From the NCBI GenBank assembly GCA_902589765.1, contig CACIUF010000004.1, positions 1-50,464 of the forward strand: a stretch of DNA of 50,464 bases, written 5' to 3'. Positions within the stretch are counted from its first letter, which is position 1. Every line of letters begins with the position of its first letter. The translations under genes were made by a program, and so were the position numbers. Positions 1 through 9,216 of this stretch are shown here, piece by piece. Under the pieces are notes generated by a model that ran no database searches, was not told the DNA's origin, and saw nothing but the letters and a program-made list of their open reading frames with translations. The DNA is from an uncultured Pelagibacteraceae bacterium. Its GTDB lineage: Bacteria > Pseudomonadota > Alphaproteobacteria > Pelagibacterales > Pelagibacteraceae.

Positions 1-556
1 TTCTTTGGATTTTTGCTTTTCACCCTTAGAGTAAAAATACTCTGCAATTAAATATAAAGCATGAGACTTCCAAACACTTTTTGAATTAATTATTGGATTT
101 AAAATTTCTAAAATTTGACCTTCATTGATTGTATCGGCATTATAAAGAGCTTTTTTATAAATAATAAGATGCTTAATTTCACTATCCAACGAAGTTTTGT
201 TAATCAATATATCAAACAAACTATTAATTTTATTTTTATCACTCACTAGCTCATTATCTATTAAGTAATATAAAGCCAATGGAGAATAAGTTGGATCTTT
301 GTTTTCTACTATCTCTTGCATCACAGAGACTATACCAGAGTTATCTCCATTCTTATGTTTAATGATTGAACTATTATACCTATCTGAAATTTTAATTTTA
401 TTTTTATCTTGATAGATTTGATATGAATAAAAAACCAAGCAGAATTAATATCAAAAAGATTAAACAAGATATGAGTAATTTTTTATTTTTTGTGAAAAAA
501 TCTTTTATTTTCTGATTTCTGGTATTGCTATTAATGATTGCTATATCTTCATCCAT
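1..556 (-). CDS. TPR/YfgM-like membrane protein, partial at left edge, apparent frameshift
   Basis: The ATG at 554-556 lies 2 nt after the acnA stop, so the gene is probably co-transcribed with acnA. The first frame gives 50 residues: a charged N-terminus, then one strong membrane segment (about residues 27-45), then a TAA at 404-406. From about position 428 down to the edge the adjacent frame is open for about 140 codons and encodes a helical, TPR-like sequence (motifs ALYYLIDNE and ALYLIAEYFYSKGE). Removing one base from the run of six T on the coding strand (window 429-434) joins the two into one protein: short cytoplasmic N-terminus, one TM helix, periplasmic TPR-like domain. That layout resembles YfgM, a periplasmic folding ancillary factor. 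The shift may be a homopolymer sequencing error, a real mutation or slippage. Family assignment is tentative because the C-terminus is missing. Confidence 0.6.
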
Positions 557-558
557 AA

Positions 559-3228
559 TTAAATCATATTTCGAAGAACGTATTGTAATATGCCTCCATT
601 TTTATAATACTCTAGCTCATTTTTAGTATCTATTCTACAAAGTGCTTGGATTGTTTTAATCTCACCTGAAGCATACTTAATTTCTACTTTAACTTTATCA
701 GATGGATTAATACCATTTTCAAGATTGATAACACTTATCAATTCTGAACCAATTAATTTTAAATTTTTCCGATCAATATTATCAATAAATTGTAAAGGCA
801 AAATACCCATCCCAATTAAGTTAGATCTATGAATTCTCTCAAAACTTTCAGCAATTACGGTCTTTACTCCTAAAAGTTTAGTTCCTTTTGCTGCCCAATC
901 TCTTGACGAGCCAGTTCCATATTCTTTTCCACCTATAACGACTAAATCTGTTCCTCTTTTTTTATATTCAACAACTGCATCATAAATTGGCATCACTTTT
1001 TTTTCTGGGTAAAGCGTTGTAAATCCACCTTCTGTGCCAGGTGCCATCTCATTTCTTATTCTAATATTGGCAAATGTTCCTCTCATCATCACTTCGTGAT
1101 TTCCTCTTCTGGCACCATAAGAGTTATAATCTTTAGGTAAAATTTGATGTTTCATAAAATATTCTCCTGTCGGGCTTTCTTTTTGAATGTTACCTGCAGG
1201 AGAAATATGATCGGTTGTTACCATATCGCCCAAAATTAATAATGGACGAGCATCATGGATTTTTTTAAAACCTTCAGGTTGATCTGGAAGATTTTCAAAA
1301 AAAGGTGGTTTTTTTACATATGTAGAATTTTCTTCCCAATTGTAAATACTACTTTTCTCTGTTTTAATTTGTTGCCATTGTTTTGGCCCCTCAGAAACAT
1401 TTGAATACCTTTTCACAAACATTTCCGGATTTAAAGCTGATTTTAACACATCTTCAATTTCTTTATTTGATGGCCAAATATCCTTCATAAAAATATCTTT
1501 GCCATCTTTATCTTTGCCAAAACTATCTTTATACAAATCAAAATTCATATGACCGGCAAGAGCATAGGCAACAACTAATGGCGGTGAAGCAAGATAATTT
1601 GCTTTTATATGTGGTGAAATTCTACCCTCGAAATTTCTATTACCAGATAATACTGAAACTGCATAAATATTTTCTTTTTGAATAGAGTCGACAATCTCAT
1701 CAGCTAATGGACCTGAATTTCCAATACATGTAGTGCAACCATAACCAACTAAATGAAAACCAAGTTTGTCTAAATAAGTATTTAGCCCTGCTTTCTCCAG
1801 ATAGTCTGTAACAACTTGTGAGCCCGGTGCTAATGAAGTTTTAACCCAAGGTTTTACCTCTAATCCTAACTCTACTGCTTTCTTAGCTAAAAGTCCTGCT
1901 CCGATTAAAACATTTGGATTAGAAGTATTTGTACAAGATGTAATTGCTGCAATTAAAATAGATCCATCTTTAATTGAATATTCTTTATCTTTAACTTTTG
2001 AGACTGAAAAATCTTTTTTACCGGTTACTTCAGAAAAACTTTTCTTAAAACTAGTTGAAGCATCAGTTAGTAAAACTTTATCTTGTGGTCTTTTCGGTCC
2101 TGAAATAGTAGGAACAATAGTTGTCATATCTAAAGTTAAGGTATCAGTAAAATCAATATCTTCACTAGACCACAAACCCTGAGCTTTCGCATATTCCTCA
2201 ACTATTTTTACAGTCATTTCATCTCTACCAGAAAATTTTAGATACTTTAAAGTTTCTTCATCTATTGGAAAAAAACCACAAGTTGCTCCATATTCTGGGG
2301 CCATATTTGCAATTGTTGCACGATCAGCTAATGTTAAATTCTTTAAACCATCACCATAAAATTCTACAAACTTTCCAACTACACCCTTGTCTCTTAACAT
2401 TTTAACAACTGTTAAAACTAAGTCTGTTGCAGTAGTACCTTCTGGCATTTTATTTTTTACTTCAAAACCTATTACTTCAGGAATAAGCATTGAAATAGGT
2501 TGACCTAACATGCCAGCCTCAGCTTCAATACCACCTACTCCCCATCCTAAAACTGAAAGTCCATTAACCATGGTAGTATGACTATCGGTTCCTACTAATG
2601 TATCTGGAAAAAGATAACTCTGCCCCTCAAATTCTTCGCTCCATACTACTTTAGATAAGTATTCTAAATTTACCTGATGACAAATTCCAGTTCCAGGAGG
2701 AACTATTCTAAAGTTGTTGAATGCTTGCTGACCCCATTTTAAAAAAGAATATCTCTCACCATTTCTATTAAATTCAATTTCAACATTTTTATCGAACGAA
2801 TCTGCTTTAGCAGACTGATCAACTTGGACTGAATGGTCAATCACAAGATCTACTGCAGAAAGTGGATTAATTGTATTAGGATCTTTATTTTTTTCTTTCA
2901 CAGCTTCTCTCATTGCCGCCAAGTCAGCCACTGCAGGAATTCCAGTGTAATCTTGTAGTAATACTCTTGCAGGTCGATAAGCGATTTCTGTTTTAGATTT
3001 TTTTGTTTTTAGCCAATCTTTAATTGCTTCGATTTGATTTTTTGTAACTGAAACATCATCCTCATATCTTAATAAATTTTCTAACAAAACTTTAAGGGAT
3101 TTTGGTAATTTAGAAATACCCTCCAAACCATTTTCTTCAGCTTTCTTTAATGAATAAAATTTAAATTTTTTATTTCTTATTTCTATATCAGAAAGAGTTT
3201 TGTAAGAGTTAATTTTACCTGGTTTCAT
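559..3228 (-). CDS. acnA: Aconitate hydratase A
   Basis: Interconverts citrate and isocitrate through cis-aconitate in the TCA cycle; cytoplasmic [4Fe-4S] enzyme. The 889-residue length matches bacterial AcnA (about 890). The three cluster cysteines are visible: C432 in SCTNTSNPNV, and C498 and C501 in GYGCTTCIGNSG. The substrate-binding segment GTDSHTTMVNGLSVLGWGVG (about 213-232) is intact, as is the C-terminal swivel domain with GGKEYGTGSSRDWAAKG. It is first in a run with the TPR-like gene 2 nt downstream; a LysE-type gene lies 3 nt upstream on the same strand. Nothing odd is seen in the coding sequence. Assignment is secure; AcnA rather than AcnB follows from length and motif order. Confidence 0.97.
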   Translation of the reverse strand: MKPGKINSYKTLSDIEIRNKKFKFYSLKKAEENGLEGISKLPKSLKVLLENLLRYEDDVSVTKNQIEAIKDWLKTKKSKTEIAYRPARVLLQDYTGIPAVADLAAMREAVKEKNKDPNTINPLSAVDLVIDHSVQVDQSAKADSFDKNVEIEFNRNGERYSFLKWGQQAFNNFRIVPPGTGICHQVNLEYLSKVVWSEEFEGQSYLFPDTLVGTDSHTTMVNGLSVLGWGVGGIEAEAGMLGQPISMLIPEVIGFEVKNKMPEGTTATDLVLTVVKMLRDKGVVGKFVEFYGDGLKNLTLADRATIANMAPEYGATCGFFPIDEETLKYLKFSGRDEMTVKIVEEYAKAQGLWSSEDIDFTDTLTLDMTTIVPTISGPKRPQDKVLLTDASTSFKKSFSEVTGKKDFSVSKVKDKEYSIKDGSILIAAITSCTNTSNPNVLIGAGLLAKKAVELGLEVKPWVKTSLAPGSQVVTDYLEKAGLNTYLDKLGFHLVGYGCTTCIGNSGPLADEIVDSIQKENIYAVSVLSGNRNFEGRISPHIKANYLASPPLVVAYALAGHMNFDLYKDSFGKDKDGKDIFMKDIWPSNKEIEDVLKSALNPEMFVKRYSNVSEGPKQWQQIKTEKSSIYNWEENSTYVKKPPFFENLPDQPEGFKKIHDARPLLILGDMVTTDHISPAGNIQKESPTGEYFMKHQILPKDYNSYGARRGNHEVMMRGTFANIRIRNEMAPGTEGGFTTLYPEKKVMPIYDAVVEYKKRGTDLVVIGGKEYGTGSSRDWAAKGTKLLGVKTVIAESFERIHRSNLIGMGILPLQFIDNIDRKNLKLIGSELISVINLENGINPSDKVKVEIKYASGEIKTIQALCRIDTKNELEYYKNGGILQYVLRNMI

Positions 3229-3231
3229 AAT

Positions 3232-3822
3232 TTATATATAAAATGTAATTATGCTTAATAAAAGAAGCCCTGACATAACATAATTAAAGTACTTAATAAA
3301 TTTATCATTTGTCGCAAATTTCCTCAAAAATTTACCTACAAACGTCCACAAAGTAATACTTGTGATAGAAAATAGAAAAGCAAGAACAACTATTTGAGTC
3401 GCATAACTTACATAATTAACCCCTAATTCAACATAGGTGGAGACAACAATGATTGCAACAGTGACGCCTTTAGGATTTAAATATTGAAATAAAAAGGTTT
3501 CAATAAATTTTACAGGGTTTTCTTTTTGGGTTTCATTTGAAGAAGTTGAAAACGCAATCTTATAAGCCAGATATATTAAAAATAAAGTCCCAAGATATCT
3601 AATGACTATTTGAATGATGGGAAATAATTTAAAAATATTAATTAAACCTATCGATAAAAACAAAACTAATGAAGTGAATCCTAAAGTCACACCAAGAATA
3701 TGAGGGATTGTTTTTTTTATCCCAAAATTAAATCCAGAGTAAGATGCGACTACATTATTTGGACCCGGTGTATACGCTGTGACAAACCAAAATAAAGAAA
3801 TTGATAATATTTCTGGATGCAT
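3232..3822 (-). CDS. LysE/RhtB-family amino acid exporter
   Basis: A 196-residue polytopic membrane protein with about six hydrophobic segments. Near the N-terminus it carries the family signature TPGPNNV (about residues 18-24), which marks the LysE/RhtB/ArgO superfamily of inner-membrane amino acid effluxers. Length is typical (190-210). The substrate cannot be read from sequence; family members export lysine, arginine, threonine, homoserine lactone or cysteine-pathway metabolites. It sits 2 nt downstream of csaA and 3 nt upstream of acnA on the same strand, so the three genes are probably one transcript. A second member of the family is at 30802-31416. Confidence 0.88.
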   Translation of the reverse strand: MHPEILSISLFWFVTAYTPGPNNVVASYSGFNFGIKKTIPHILGVTLGFTSLVLFLSIGLINIFKLFPIIQIVIRYLGTLFLIYLAYKIAFSTSSNETQKENPVKFIETFLFQYLNPKGVTVAIIVVSTYVELGVNYVSYATQIVVLAFLFSITSITLWTFVGKFLRKFATNDKFIKYFNYVMSGLLLLSIITFYI

Positions 3823-3824
3823 AC

Positions 3825-4166
3825 TTAGGCTATTGGAAGACCATTTTCTGATTGTTGAGATGGATGAACAAGAATCACTTTACCTTCTTTGTCAATCGAA
3901 CCTAAAATCAGAACTTGAGACACCACTCCAGCAATATTTTTCTCAGGAAAATTACAAACTCCGATTACTTGTTTACCTTTTAAATTATCCTCATTGTAAT
4001 AATGAGTAATTTGTGCTGAAGATTGTTTAATTCCTATCTCTTTTCCAAAATCCACCTCAACTACTAAAGATGGTTTTCTTGCTTTCTCATTTTTTTTTAC
4101 AGAAATTACTGTCCCTACTCGTATGTCAACTTTATCAAATATATCGTATGTTATTTGTTCTTTCAT
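3825..4166 (-). CDS. csaA: CsaA-type tRNA-binding-domain protein
   Basis: A 113-residue single-domain protein with the OB-fold tRNA-binding signature: DIRVGTVISV near residue 12, KPSLVVEVDFG, and the C-terminal QVLILGS. Bacillus CsaA, a homodimer of this size, binds tRNA and has been described as a secretion-related chaperone; alphaproteobacterial homologues are widespread. The stop is 2 nt before the LysE-type gene. The ATG at 4164-4166 is 29 nt from the divergently transcribed argE ATG, so the two share a tiny intergenic promoter region. The family is clear; the cellular role in this organism is not. Confidence 0.9.
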   Translation of the reverse strand: MKEQITYDIFDKVDIRVGTVISVKKNEKARKPSLVVEVDFGKEIGIKQSSAQITHYYNEDNLKGKQVIGVCNFPEKNIAGVVSQVLILGSIDKEGKVILVHPSQQSENGLPIA

Positions 4167-4195
4167 AAATCCAGTATATATATTAGTTATTGTTC

Positions 4196-5386
4196 ATGAG
4201 TACAGAAATTAATATTGAAAAATTATATGAAAATTGCATCAAAATTTTGACTGATTTAATCAGTTTCAAAACAATTTCTGGAGATGATAATAGTAATTTA
4301 ATTAATTATTGTGAAGGGTACCTTCACAAATTAGGTGCAACCTCATTTAAAACTTTTGATCAGGAAAAGAAAAGAGTTAATCTTTTTGCTACCATTAAGG
4401 CAAAAAAAACAAACGGGATAAAACCAATTATCTTATCTGGTCATACTGATACTGTTCCAGTTTCAAAAAGTTGGAGCACTAATCCTTTTAAAGCTACAAT
4501 CAAAGATGATAAACTTTATGGCAGAGGTGCATGTGATATGAAAGGTTTTATTGCGTGTGTTTTAGCTTATGCGCCAATTTATTCAAAAGTGGAATTAAAT
4601 AGGGATATACATTTTTCATTCACATTTGATGAAGAAACTGCTTGTCTTGGAGCGCCCATATTAATTGAGGAGTTAAAAAAAAGAAAAATTCAAGACGGCA
4701 TATGCATAATTGGGGAACCAACTAAAATGAAAATTATAGATGCTCACAAAGGTTGTTATGAATATACAACTTATTTTGAGGGTTTAGCAGGTCATAGTTC
4801 AATGCCGCATAAAGGTGTTAGTGCTGTTGAGTTTGCTTCACGTTACGCAAACAAACTCATTGAATTAAGACAAGACTTAAAAAAAAGAGCTCCTCAAGAC
4901 TCGATATTTGATCCACCCTTTTCAACTTTGCAAGTAGGAGGAATATTTGGTGGCATAGCACACAATGTTATAGCTGATAAATGTTATATTGAATGGGAGA
5001 CTAGACCGGTAGTGAAAGAAGATGGAGTTTTTTTAAATCAAGAAATAGACAAGTATGCTAATGAAATTTTATTACCAGAAATGAAGAAAGTATTTCCAAA
5101 TTCAAAAATAACAAAAAAAATAATTGGTGAAGTAACTGGTTTTGATCGTGTTAAAAATTCAGAGGCATGTGAGTTGGTTTCAAGTTTAACTGGGGACAAT
5201 TCGAGAGAAGTTGTTTCTTTTGGCACTGAGGCTGGCTTGTTTCAGGAAATTGGGATGAGTACTGTTGTTTGTGGCCCTGGTTCGATTGAACAAGCTCACA
5301 AAGTTGATGAATTTATTGAATTAAATGAAATTAAAAAATGTTTAAAATTTTTAGATGGTCTTAAAAAAAAATCTACTTTAAATTAA
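4196..5386 (+). CDS. argE: Acetylornithine deacetylase-type M20 metallohydrolase
   Basis: A 396-residue M20/ArgE-DapE family protein. The di-zinc ligand motifs are intact (numbered from the ATG at 4196): H83 in SGHTDTVPV, D114 in GRGACDMKG, E146/E147 in FDEETA, E174 in GEPTKM, and a C-terminal histidine in EQAHKVDE. The dimerisation insert contains GHSSMPHKGVSAVE. Best fit is ArgE, removing acetate from N-acetylornithine in arginine synthesis, though M20 enzymes vary in substrate. An upstream in-frame TTG at 4190 would add two residues; the ATG at 4196 is the more natural start. The TAA overlaps the convergent aldehyde dehydrogenase stop by 4 bp. No other arginine-biosynthesis genes are adjacent. 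Confidence 0.88.
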   Translation: MSTEINIEKLYENCIKILTDLISFKTISGDDNSNLINYCEGYLHKLGATSFKTFDQEKKRVNLFATIKAKKTNGIKPIILSGHTDTVPVSKSWSTNPFKATIKDDKLYGRGACDMKGFIACVLAYAPIYSKVELNRDIHFSFTFDEETACLGAPILIEELKKRKIQDGICIIGEPTKMKIIDAHKGCYEYTTYFEGLAGHSSMPHKGVSAVEFASRYANKLIELRQDLKKRAPQDSIFDPPFSTLQVGGIFGGIAHNVIADKCYIEWETRPVVKEDGVFLNQEIDKYANEILLPEMKKVFPNSKITKKIIGEVTGFDRVKNSEACELVSSLTGDNSREVVSFGTEAGLFQEIGMSTVVCGPGSIEQAHKVDEFIELNEIKKCLKFLDGLKKKSTLN

Positions 5387-6816
5387 TTCCAGCCACCAAC
5401 AGCTTTCACTTCTAAAAATTCTTCAAGACCATGTTCACCAGCTTCTCTACCTATTCCAGAATGTTTAAAACCTCCAAATGGTGCATCTACAGCAATACCA
5501 GCTCCATTTACGTCTACCATTCCTGATCTCAACTTTCTTGCAACTCTTTTAACTTTTTCTTTATCTTGCGTTTGAATATAATTAGTCAATCCATAAGGAG
5601 TATCATTAGCAATTTTAATTGCTTCTTCTTCATTTTCAAAAGGCATTACTGATAACACTGGACCAAAAATTTCTGTTCTTGCAACTTCCATATCATTTTT
5701 AACATCAACAAAAACTGTTGGTTTGACAAAGTATCCTTTTTCAAATCCCTCTGGTTTACCAGCACCTCCTGCAACTAATTTTGCACCCTCATCAATACCC
5801 TTTTTGATTAAAGTTTGGATTTTGTTATATTGAGTTTCAGAAATAACAGGACCAATATGCTCTCCCTCCTTCTTTGGATCACCAACCTCAAAATTTTCAG
5901 TATATTTTTTTAATCTTTCTACAGCTTCATTATACATTGATTTTTCGACAAGCATCCTAGTTGGAGCATTACACGACTGACCAGAATTTCTGAAACATCT
6001 TAAAGCTCCTCTTTCAATAGCATCTGGATCAGCATCTCTAAAAATTATATTTGCTCCCTTTCCTCCTAATTCTAAACTTACTCTTTTAAAATCTTTAGCT
6101 GCATTTTGTGAAATTAATGCTCCAGCTCGAGTAGAGCCAGTAAATGAAATCATGTTAACATCAGGATGGCTTGTTAGTGCATTACCTGTAGTTTCACCAT
6201 CCCCATTTACTAGATTGAATACTCCTGCAGGAAATTTTGTTTCATCAATTAACTCTGCTAAAATCATTGATGATAAAGGAGCAAGTTCAGATGGTTTAAG
6301 AATCATAGTACAACCAGAGGCTAAAGCTGGTGCAACTTTAAGACAAACTTGATTCATCGGCCAATTCCATGGCGTAATCAATGCACACACACCTTTTGGC
6401 TCATAAATTAATCTTTGATTTGGAGCATGCTCACCTAAAGGTTTTTCAAATTCAAAATTTTTAAGATATCTAATAAATGATTTTAGATGTGCTGCACCTG
6501 TACCTGCTTGTAATTTTGTGGCAAAGTCTTTGGGAGCTCCCATTTCTGTAGTAATAGCTGCAGCAATATCTGCCCATCTTTTCTTATAATTTTCGTACAA
6601 TTTTTCTAATAATCTTATTCTTTCCTCTTTAGGGGAAAATGCCCAAGTGCTATAAGCTTTTTTTGCTGAACTTACTGCATAATCAATATCTTCTTTATTA
6701 CCTAAAGAAATAACCGCACAATTTTCCTCTGTAGCGGGATTAATTACTTTTATTTCTTGGTTACTTTTTGAGGCAACCCATTTTCCATCGATGTAAAAAT
6801 TTTTTTTATTTTCCAT
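5383..6816 (-). CDS. NAD(P)+-dependent aldehyde dehydrogenase
   Basis: A 477-residue class 3-fold ALDH with all core motifs: TPWNWP with catalytic N151, SFTGSTR Rossmann segment near 224, general base E249 in LELGGKGAN, nucleophile C282 in NSGQSCNAPT, and the late EIFGPVLSVM motif. It oxidises an aldehyde to a carboxylate in the cytoplasm; the substrate is not readable. An AGGAG ribosome site precedes the ATG. The gene lies 20 nt downstream of an agmatinase-family gene on the same strand. This suggests oxidation of an amine- or guanidine-derived aldehyde (for example 4-aminobutanal or 4-guanidinobutanal), but that is inference from context. Confidence 0.93.
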   Translation of the reverse strand: MENKKNFYIDGKWVASKSNQEIKVINPATEENCAVISLGNKEDIDYAVSSAKKAYSTWAFSPKEERIRLLEKLYENYKKRWADIAAAITTEMGAPKDFATKLQAGTGAAHLKSFIRYLKNFEFEKPLGEHAPNQRLIYEPKGVCALITPWNWPMNQVCLKVAPALASGCTMILKPSELAPLSSMILAELIDETKFPAGVFNLVNGDGETTGNALTSHPDVNMISFTGSTRAGALISQNAAKDFKRVSLELGGKGANIIFRDADPDAIERGALRCFRNSGQSCNAPTRMLVEKSMYNEAVERLKKYTENFEVGDPKKEGEHIGPVISETQYNKIQTLIKKGIDEGAKLVAGGAGKPEGFEKGYFVKPTVFVDVKNDMEVARTEIFGPVLSVMPFENEEEAIKIANDTPYGLTNYIQTQDKEKVKRVARKLRSGMVDVNGAGIAVDAPFGGFKHSGIGREAGEHGLEEFLEVKAVGGWN

Positions 6817-6836
6817 ATCAGACTCCTAACCTTTCC

Positions 6837-7799
6837 TTATTTTTTTGCAAACAAATTAGTAAGTTCATAAACAATTGTTGCTGCAGCTAAAGATGTTACC
6901 TCAGCATGATCATATGCTGGAGACACTTCAACTACATCTGCTGAGATTAAATTCATTCCTGACAAACCCCGAATTACATTAACCATTTCTCTTGAGGTCA
7001 TTCCTGCAATTTCTGGTGTACCTGTTCCTGGGGCGAAAGCTGGGTCTAGGACATCTATATCAATCGATAAGTATAATGGATTATCTCCAACTCTTTTTTT
7101 AATTCTTTCAGCTATTTTATCAGTTCCCTCTGTTTGAAATTCATCACAATGAATTATCTTAAACCCAAAACTTTCATCATTTTTGATATCATCTCTACTA
7201 TACAAAGGTCCTCTTATACCTACATGCATAGAGGCATCGTCTAAAAATAAATTCTCTTCTCTTGCACGTCTAAATGGAGTTCCGTGCGTATAAGGTGCCC
7301 CAAAATAAGTATCCCATGTATCTAAATGAGCATCAAAATGAACTAAAGCAACTGGGCCTTTATTAATTTTGTTAACTGCTTTTAATAAAGGAAATGCAAT
7401 TGTATGGTCACCGCCTAAACTAATTATGCCTCCAGTTTTTTTTAGTAAATCTACAGCACCTTCTTCAATTTGTTTGATCGCTTCATCAATATTAAAAGGA
7501 TTACACGTAATATCTCCAGCATCAGCAACTTGTTGTACTTTAAATGGTTCTACATCATAACTTGGATGATAATTTGTTCTTAAGTGTCTTGAAGCTTGTC
7601 TAATGCTTTGAGGACCAAACCTTGCCCCTGGTCTATAACTTGTGCCTGCATCAAAAGGAATACCAACTATTGCAACATCACAATATTCGACATCTCTCAA
7701 TTCTGGTAATCGTGCAAAAGTCGAGGGTCCAGCAAATCGTGGTACTTTGGTTCCACTTACTGGTTGGATTGGTTCCTTAGTACTTTTTTTTTTCATCAT
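6837..7799 (-). CDS. speB: Agmatinase-family ureohydrolase
   Basis: A 320-residue arginase/agmatinase-fold enzyme that hydrolyses a guanidino group to urea. The binuclear metal ligands are all present: H132 in SLGGDHT, D156, H158 and D160 in VHFDAHLDTW, and D247 and D249 in SIDIDVLDPAFAPGTGTPE. Length fits agmatinase (about 300-320). Related families, guanidinobutyrase and proclavaminate amidinohydrolase, share these motifs, so the substrate could be agmatine or another guanidino acid. It is co-directional with the aldehyde dehydrogenase 20 nt downstream. Two tandem ATG codons occur at the start (7797-7799 and 7794-7796). The first lies 50 nt from the divergent metalloprotease-like gene. Confidence 0.88.
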   Translation of the reverse strand: MMKKKSTKEPIQPVSGTKVPRFAGPSTFARLPELRDVEYCDVAIVGIPFDAGTSYRPGARFGPQSIRQASRHLRTNYHPSYDVEPFKVQQVADAGDITCNPFNIDEAIKQIEEGAVDLLKKTGGIISLGGDHTIAFPLLKAVNKINKGPVALVHFDAHLDTWDTYFGAPYTHGTPFRRAREENLFLDDASMHVGIRGPLYSRDDIKNDESFGFKIIHCDEFQTEGTDKIAERIKKRVGDNPLYLSIDIDVLDPAFAPGTGTPEIAGMTSREMVNVIRGLSGMNLISADVVEVSPAYDHAEVTSLAAATIVYELTNLFAKK

Positions 7800-7849
7800 A
7801 AAACTCTATCACATTCTTACAATTTGGAATATCTTCAATAATACTTATT

Positions 7850-8572
7850 ATGAAATTATTTAAGTTCATTTTATTATATTTATTTTTAATTTCTTCTGTG
7901 CAAGCAGATACGATTTATCAATTGATTAAAATTCCAAATCTTGAAATTTATAATATTAAAACTACTAATAGTCTGAGATATCTTTACGCTAAACAACCTT
8001 TTACGATTGGGGTAGACAACAATATTAATTGTTTTAAATCATCAAAACAAGATTTAGATAAAAAGTATCAAATTATAGAAAAGAATTTAAAAAGATATTC
8101 TCAAAGTTTTTTAAAAAAAATAAATTTAAAATATATTGTTCTTTGTGAAGACTTATCAATTTCAGGAATCAATACTGCTGGAATACCTGATAATGTAATG
8201 AAGACTCTTATTGTTGATATTAAATTTAATAATAAATATTTTGAAAGGGTATTACATCATGAAGTCTTTCATATAATTAATGATAGTTTCAAAGAAATTT
8301 TCAATGAAAAAACTTGGTCTAATTTCAATTCAGAAAGTTTTAATTATGCAAAATGTTCTACTTGCACAAAAAAAATAGGTCTTGATACTTATTCTAAAAC
8401 CAATGGTTTTGTTACTGAATATTCAAAATCAACCGCTTCTGAAGATATGGCAGAAGTTTTTTCTCATTTAATGCATGGAAATTTACCTGGACAAATTGAT
8501 CCTATTCTTCAAAAAAAGATAGATTTTATCAAATCAGGTTTGCTTAAAATTGATCAAAATTTCGATTTATGA
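7850..8572 (+). CDS. Putative exported HExxH zinc metalloprotease
   Basis: I do not recognise the family by name. The 240-residue product starts with a clear signal peptide (hydrophobic residues 3-16, likely cut after VQA at 17-19). A zincin motif HEVFH lies at 137-141, preceded by another His. A second acidic helix, SEDMAEVFSHL at 197-207, offers E198 or E202 as a third zinc ligand, the arrangement of gluzincin-type peptidases. A CxxC pair (C169, C172) lies between the two. This makes an exported or periplasmic metallopeptidase plausible. It overlaps the next gene by 4 bp (ATGA), so it is translationally coupled to a membrane-anchored cyclophilin, which hints at an envelope protein-quality role. 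Confidence 0.65.
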   Translation: MKLFKFILLYLFLISSVQADTIYQLIKIPNLEIYNIKTTNSLRYLYAKQPFTIGVDNNINCFKSSKQDLDKKYQIIEKNLKRYSQSFLKKINLKYIVLCEDLSISGINTAGIPDNVMKTLIVDIKFNNKYFERVLHHEVFHIINDSFKEIFNEKTWSNFNSESFNYAKCSTCTKKIGLDTYSKTNGFVTEYSKSTASEDMAEVFSHLMHGNLPGQIDPILQKKIDFIKSGLLKIDQNFDL

Positions 8573-9216
8573 TTAAAAAAATTAAAGCTTCAAGGTCAGA
8601 GAAGATAATTTTTTTTTTCTTAATATCTTTAGCTATTTTTTCTCTAGGTTCTTTTTTTTTGATAAAGAATAAATGCTTATTTGTTAAAAATTATAATCCA
8701 GAAAAACTTTCTTTTGATAAGCCAAATAATATTGTGATTTTAAATGTTGATTGTGGAAATGTAATTATTGAATTATATCCAAATATTTCTCCAAATGCGG
8801 TTGAAAGATTTAAAACATTGGTGAGGTCTAGAGCTTACGATGATGTTGCATTTCATAGAGTTATTAAAGATAGCCTTGTACAGGCAGGTGATTTGGAATT
8901 TGGTAAAAGAGGAAATATTGACTATGGAAAAATAGGAACAGGGCAATCAGGATTAGGAACCATAAACTCAGAAGTAGATGTCCCATTTAACTATGATAGA
9001 GGAAGTGTAGGTCTTGCAAGAACACAAAAATATAATACTGAAGATAGTCAATTTTTCATCACACTCAAAGATGAGCCATTATATGAAAGTGAATATACAC
9101 CAATTGGGAAAGTGATTTATGGCATAGAGGCACTAGAAAAAATAAAATATCTAAATAAATCTGAATATGTTTTAAGGCCTGACTTTATAAATTCTATTAA
9201 AATGTTAATTGACTAA
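8569..9216 (+). CDS. Membrane-anchored cyclophilin-type peptidyl-prolyl isomerase
   Basis: A 215-residue protein with one N-terminal membrane helix (about 13-32) followed by a cyclophilin domain from about residue 50. Visible motifs are GNVIIELYP, the catalytic-loop FHRVIKDSLVQAGD (the FHR arginine is kept), GLART and SQFFITL. It catalyses cis-trans isomerisation of prolyl bonds; the anchor places the domain in the periplasm. The start overlaps the upstream metalloprotease-like gene by ATGA. Its 3' end overlaps the convergent 3-hydroxyacyl-CoA dehydrogenase gene by 12 bp. Bacterial cyclophilins of this short-loop type are usually PpiA/PpiB-like; the anchored form is common in alphaproteobacteria. 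Confidence 0.9.
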   Translation: MIKKIKASRSEKIIFFFLISLAIFSLGSFFLIKNKCLFVKNYNPEKLSFDKPNNIVILNVDCGNVIIELYPNISPNAVERFKTLVRSRAYDDVAFHRVIKDSLVQAGDLEFGKRGNIDYGKIGTGQSGLGTINSEVDVPFNYDRGSVGLARTQKYNTEDSQFFITLKDEPLYESEYTPIGKVIYGIEALEKIKYLNKSEYVLRPDFINSIKMLID

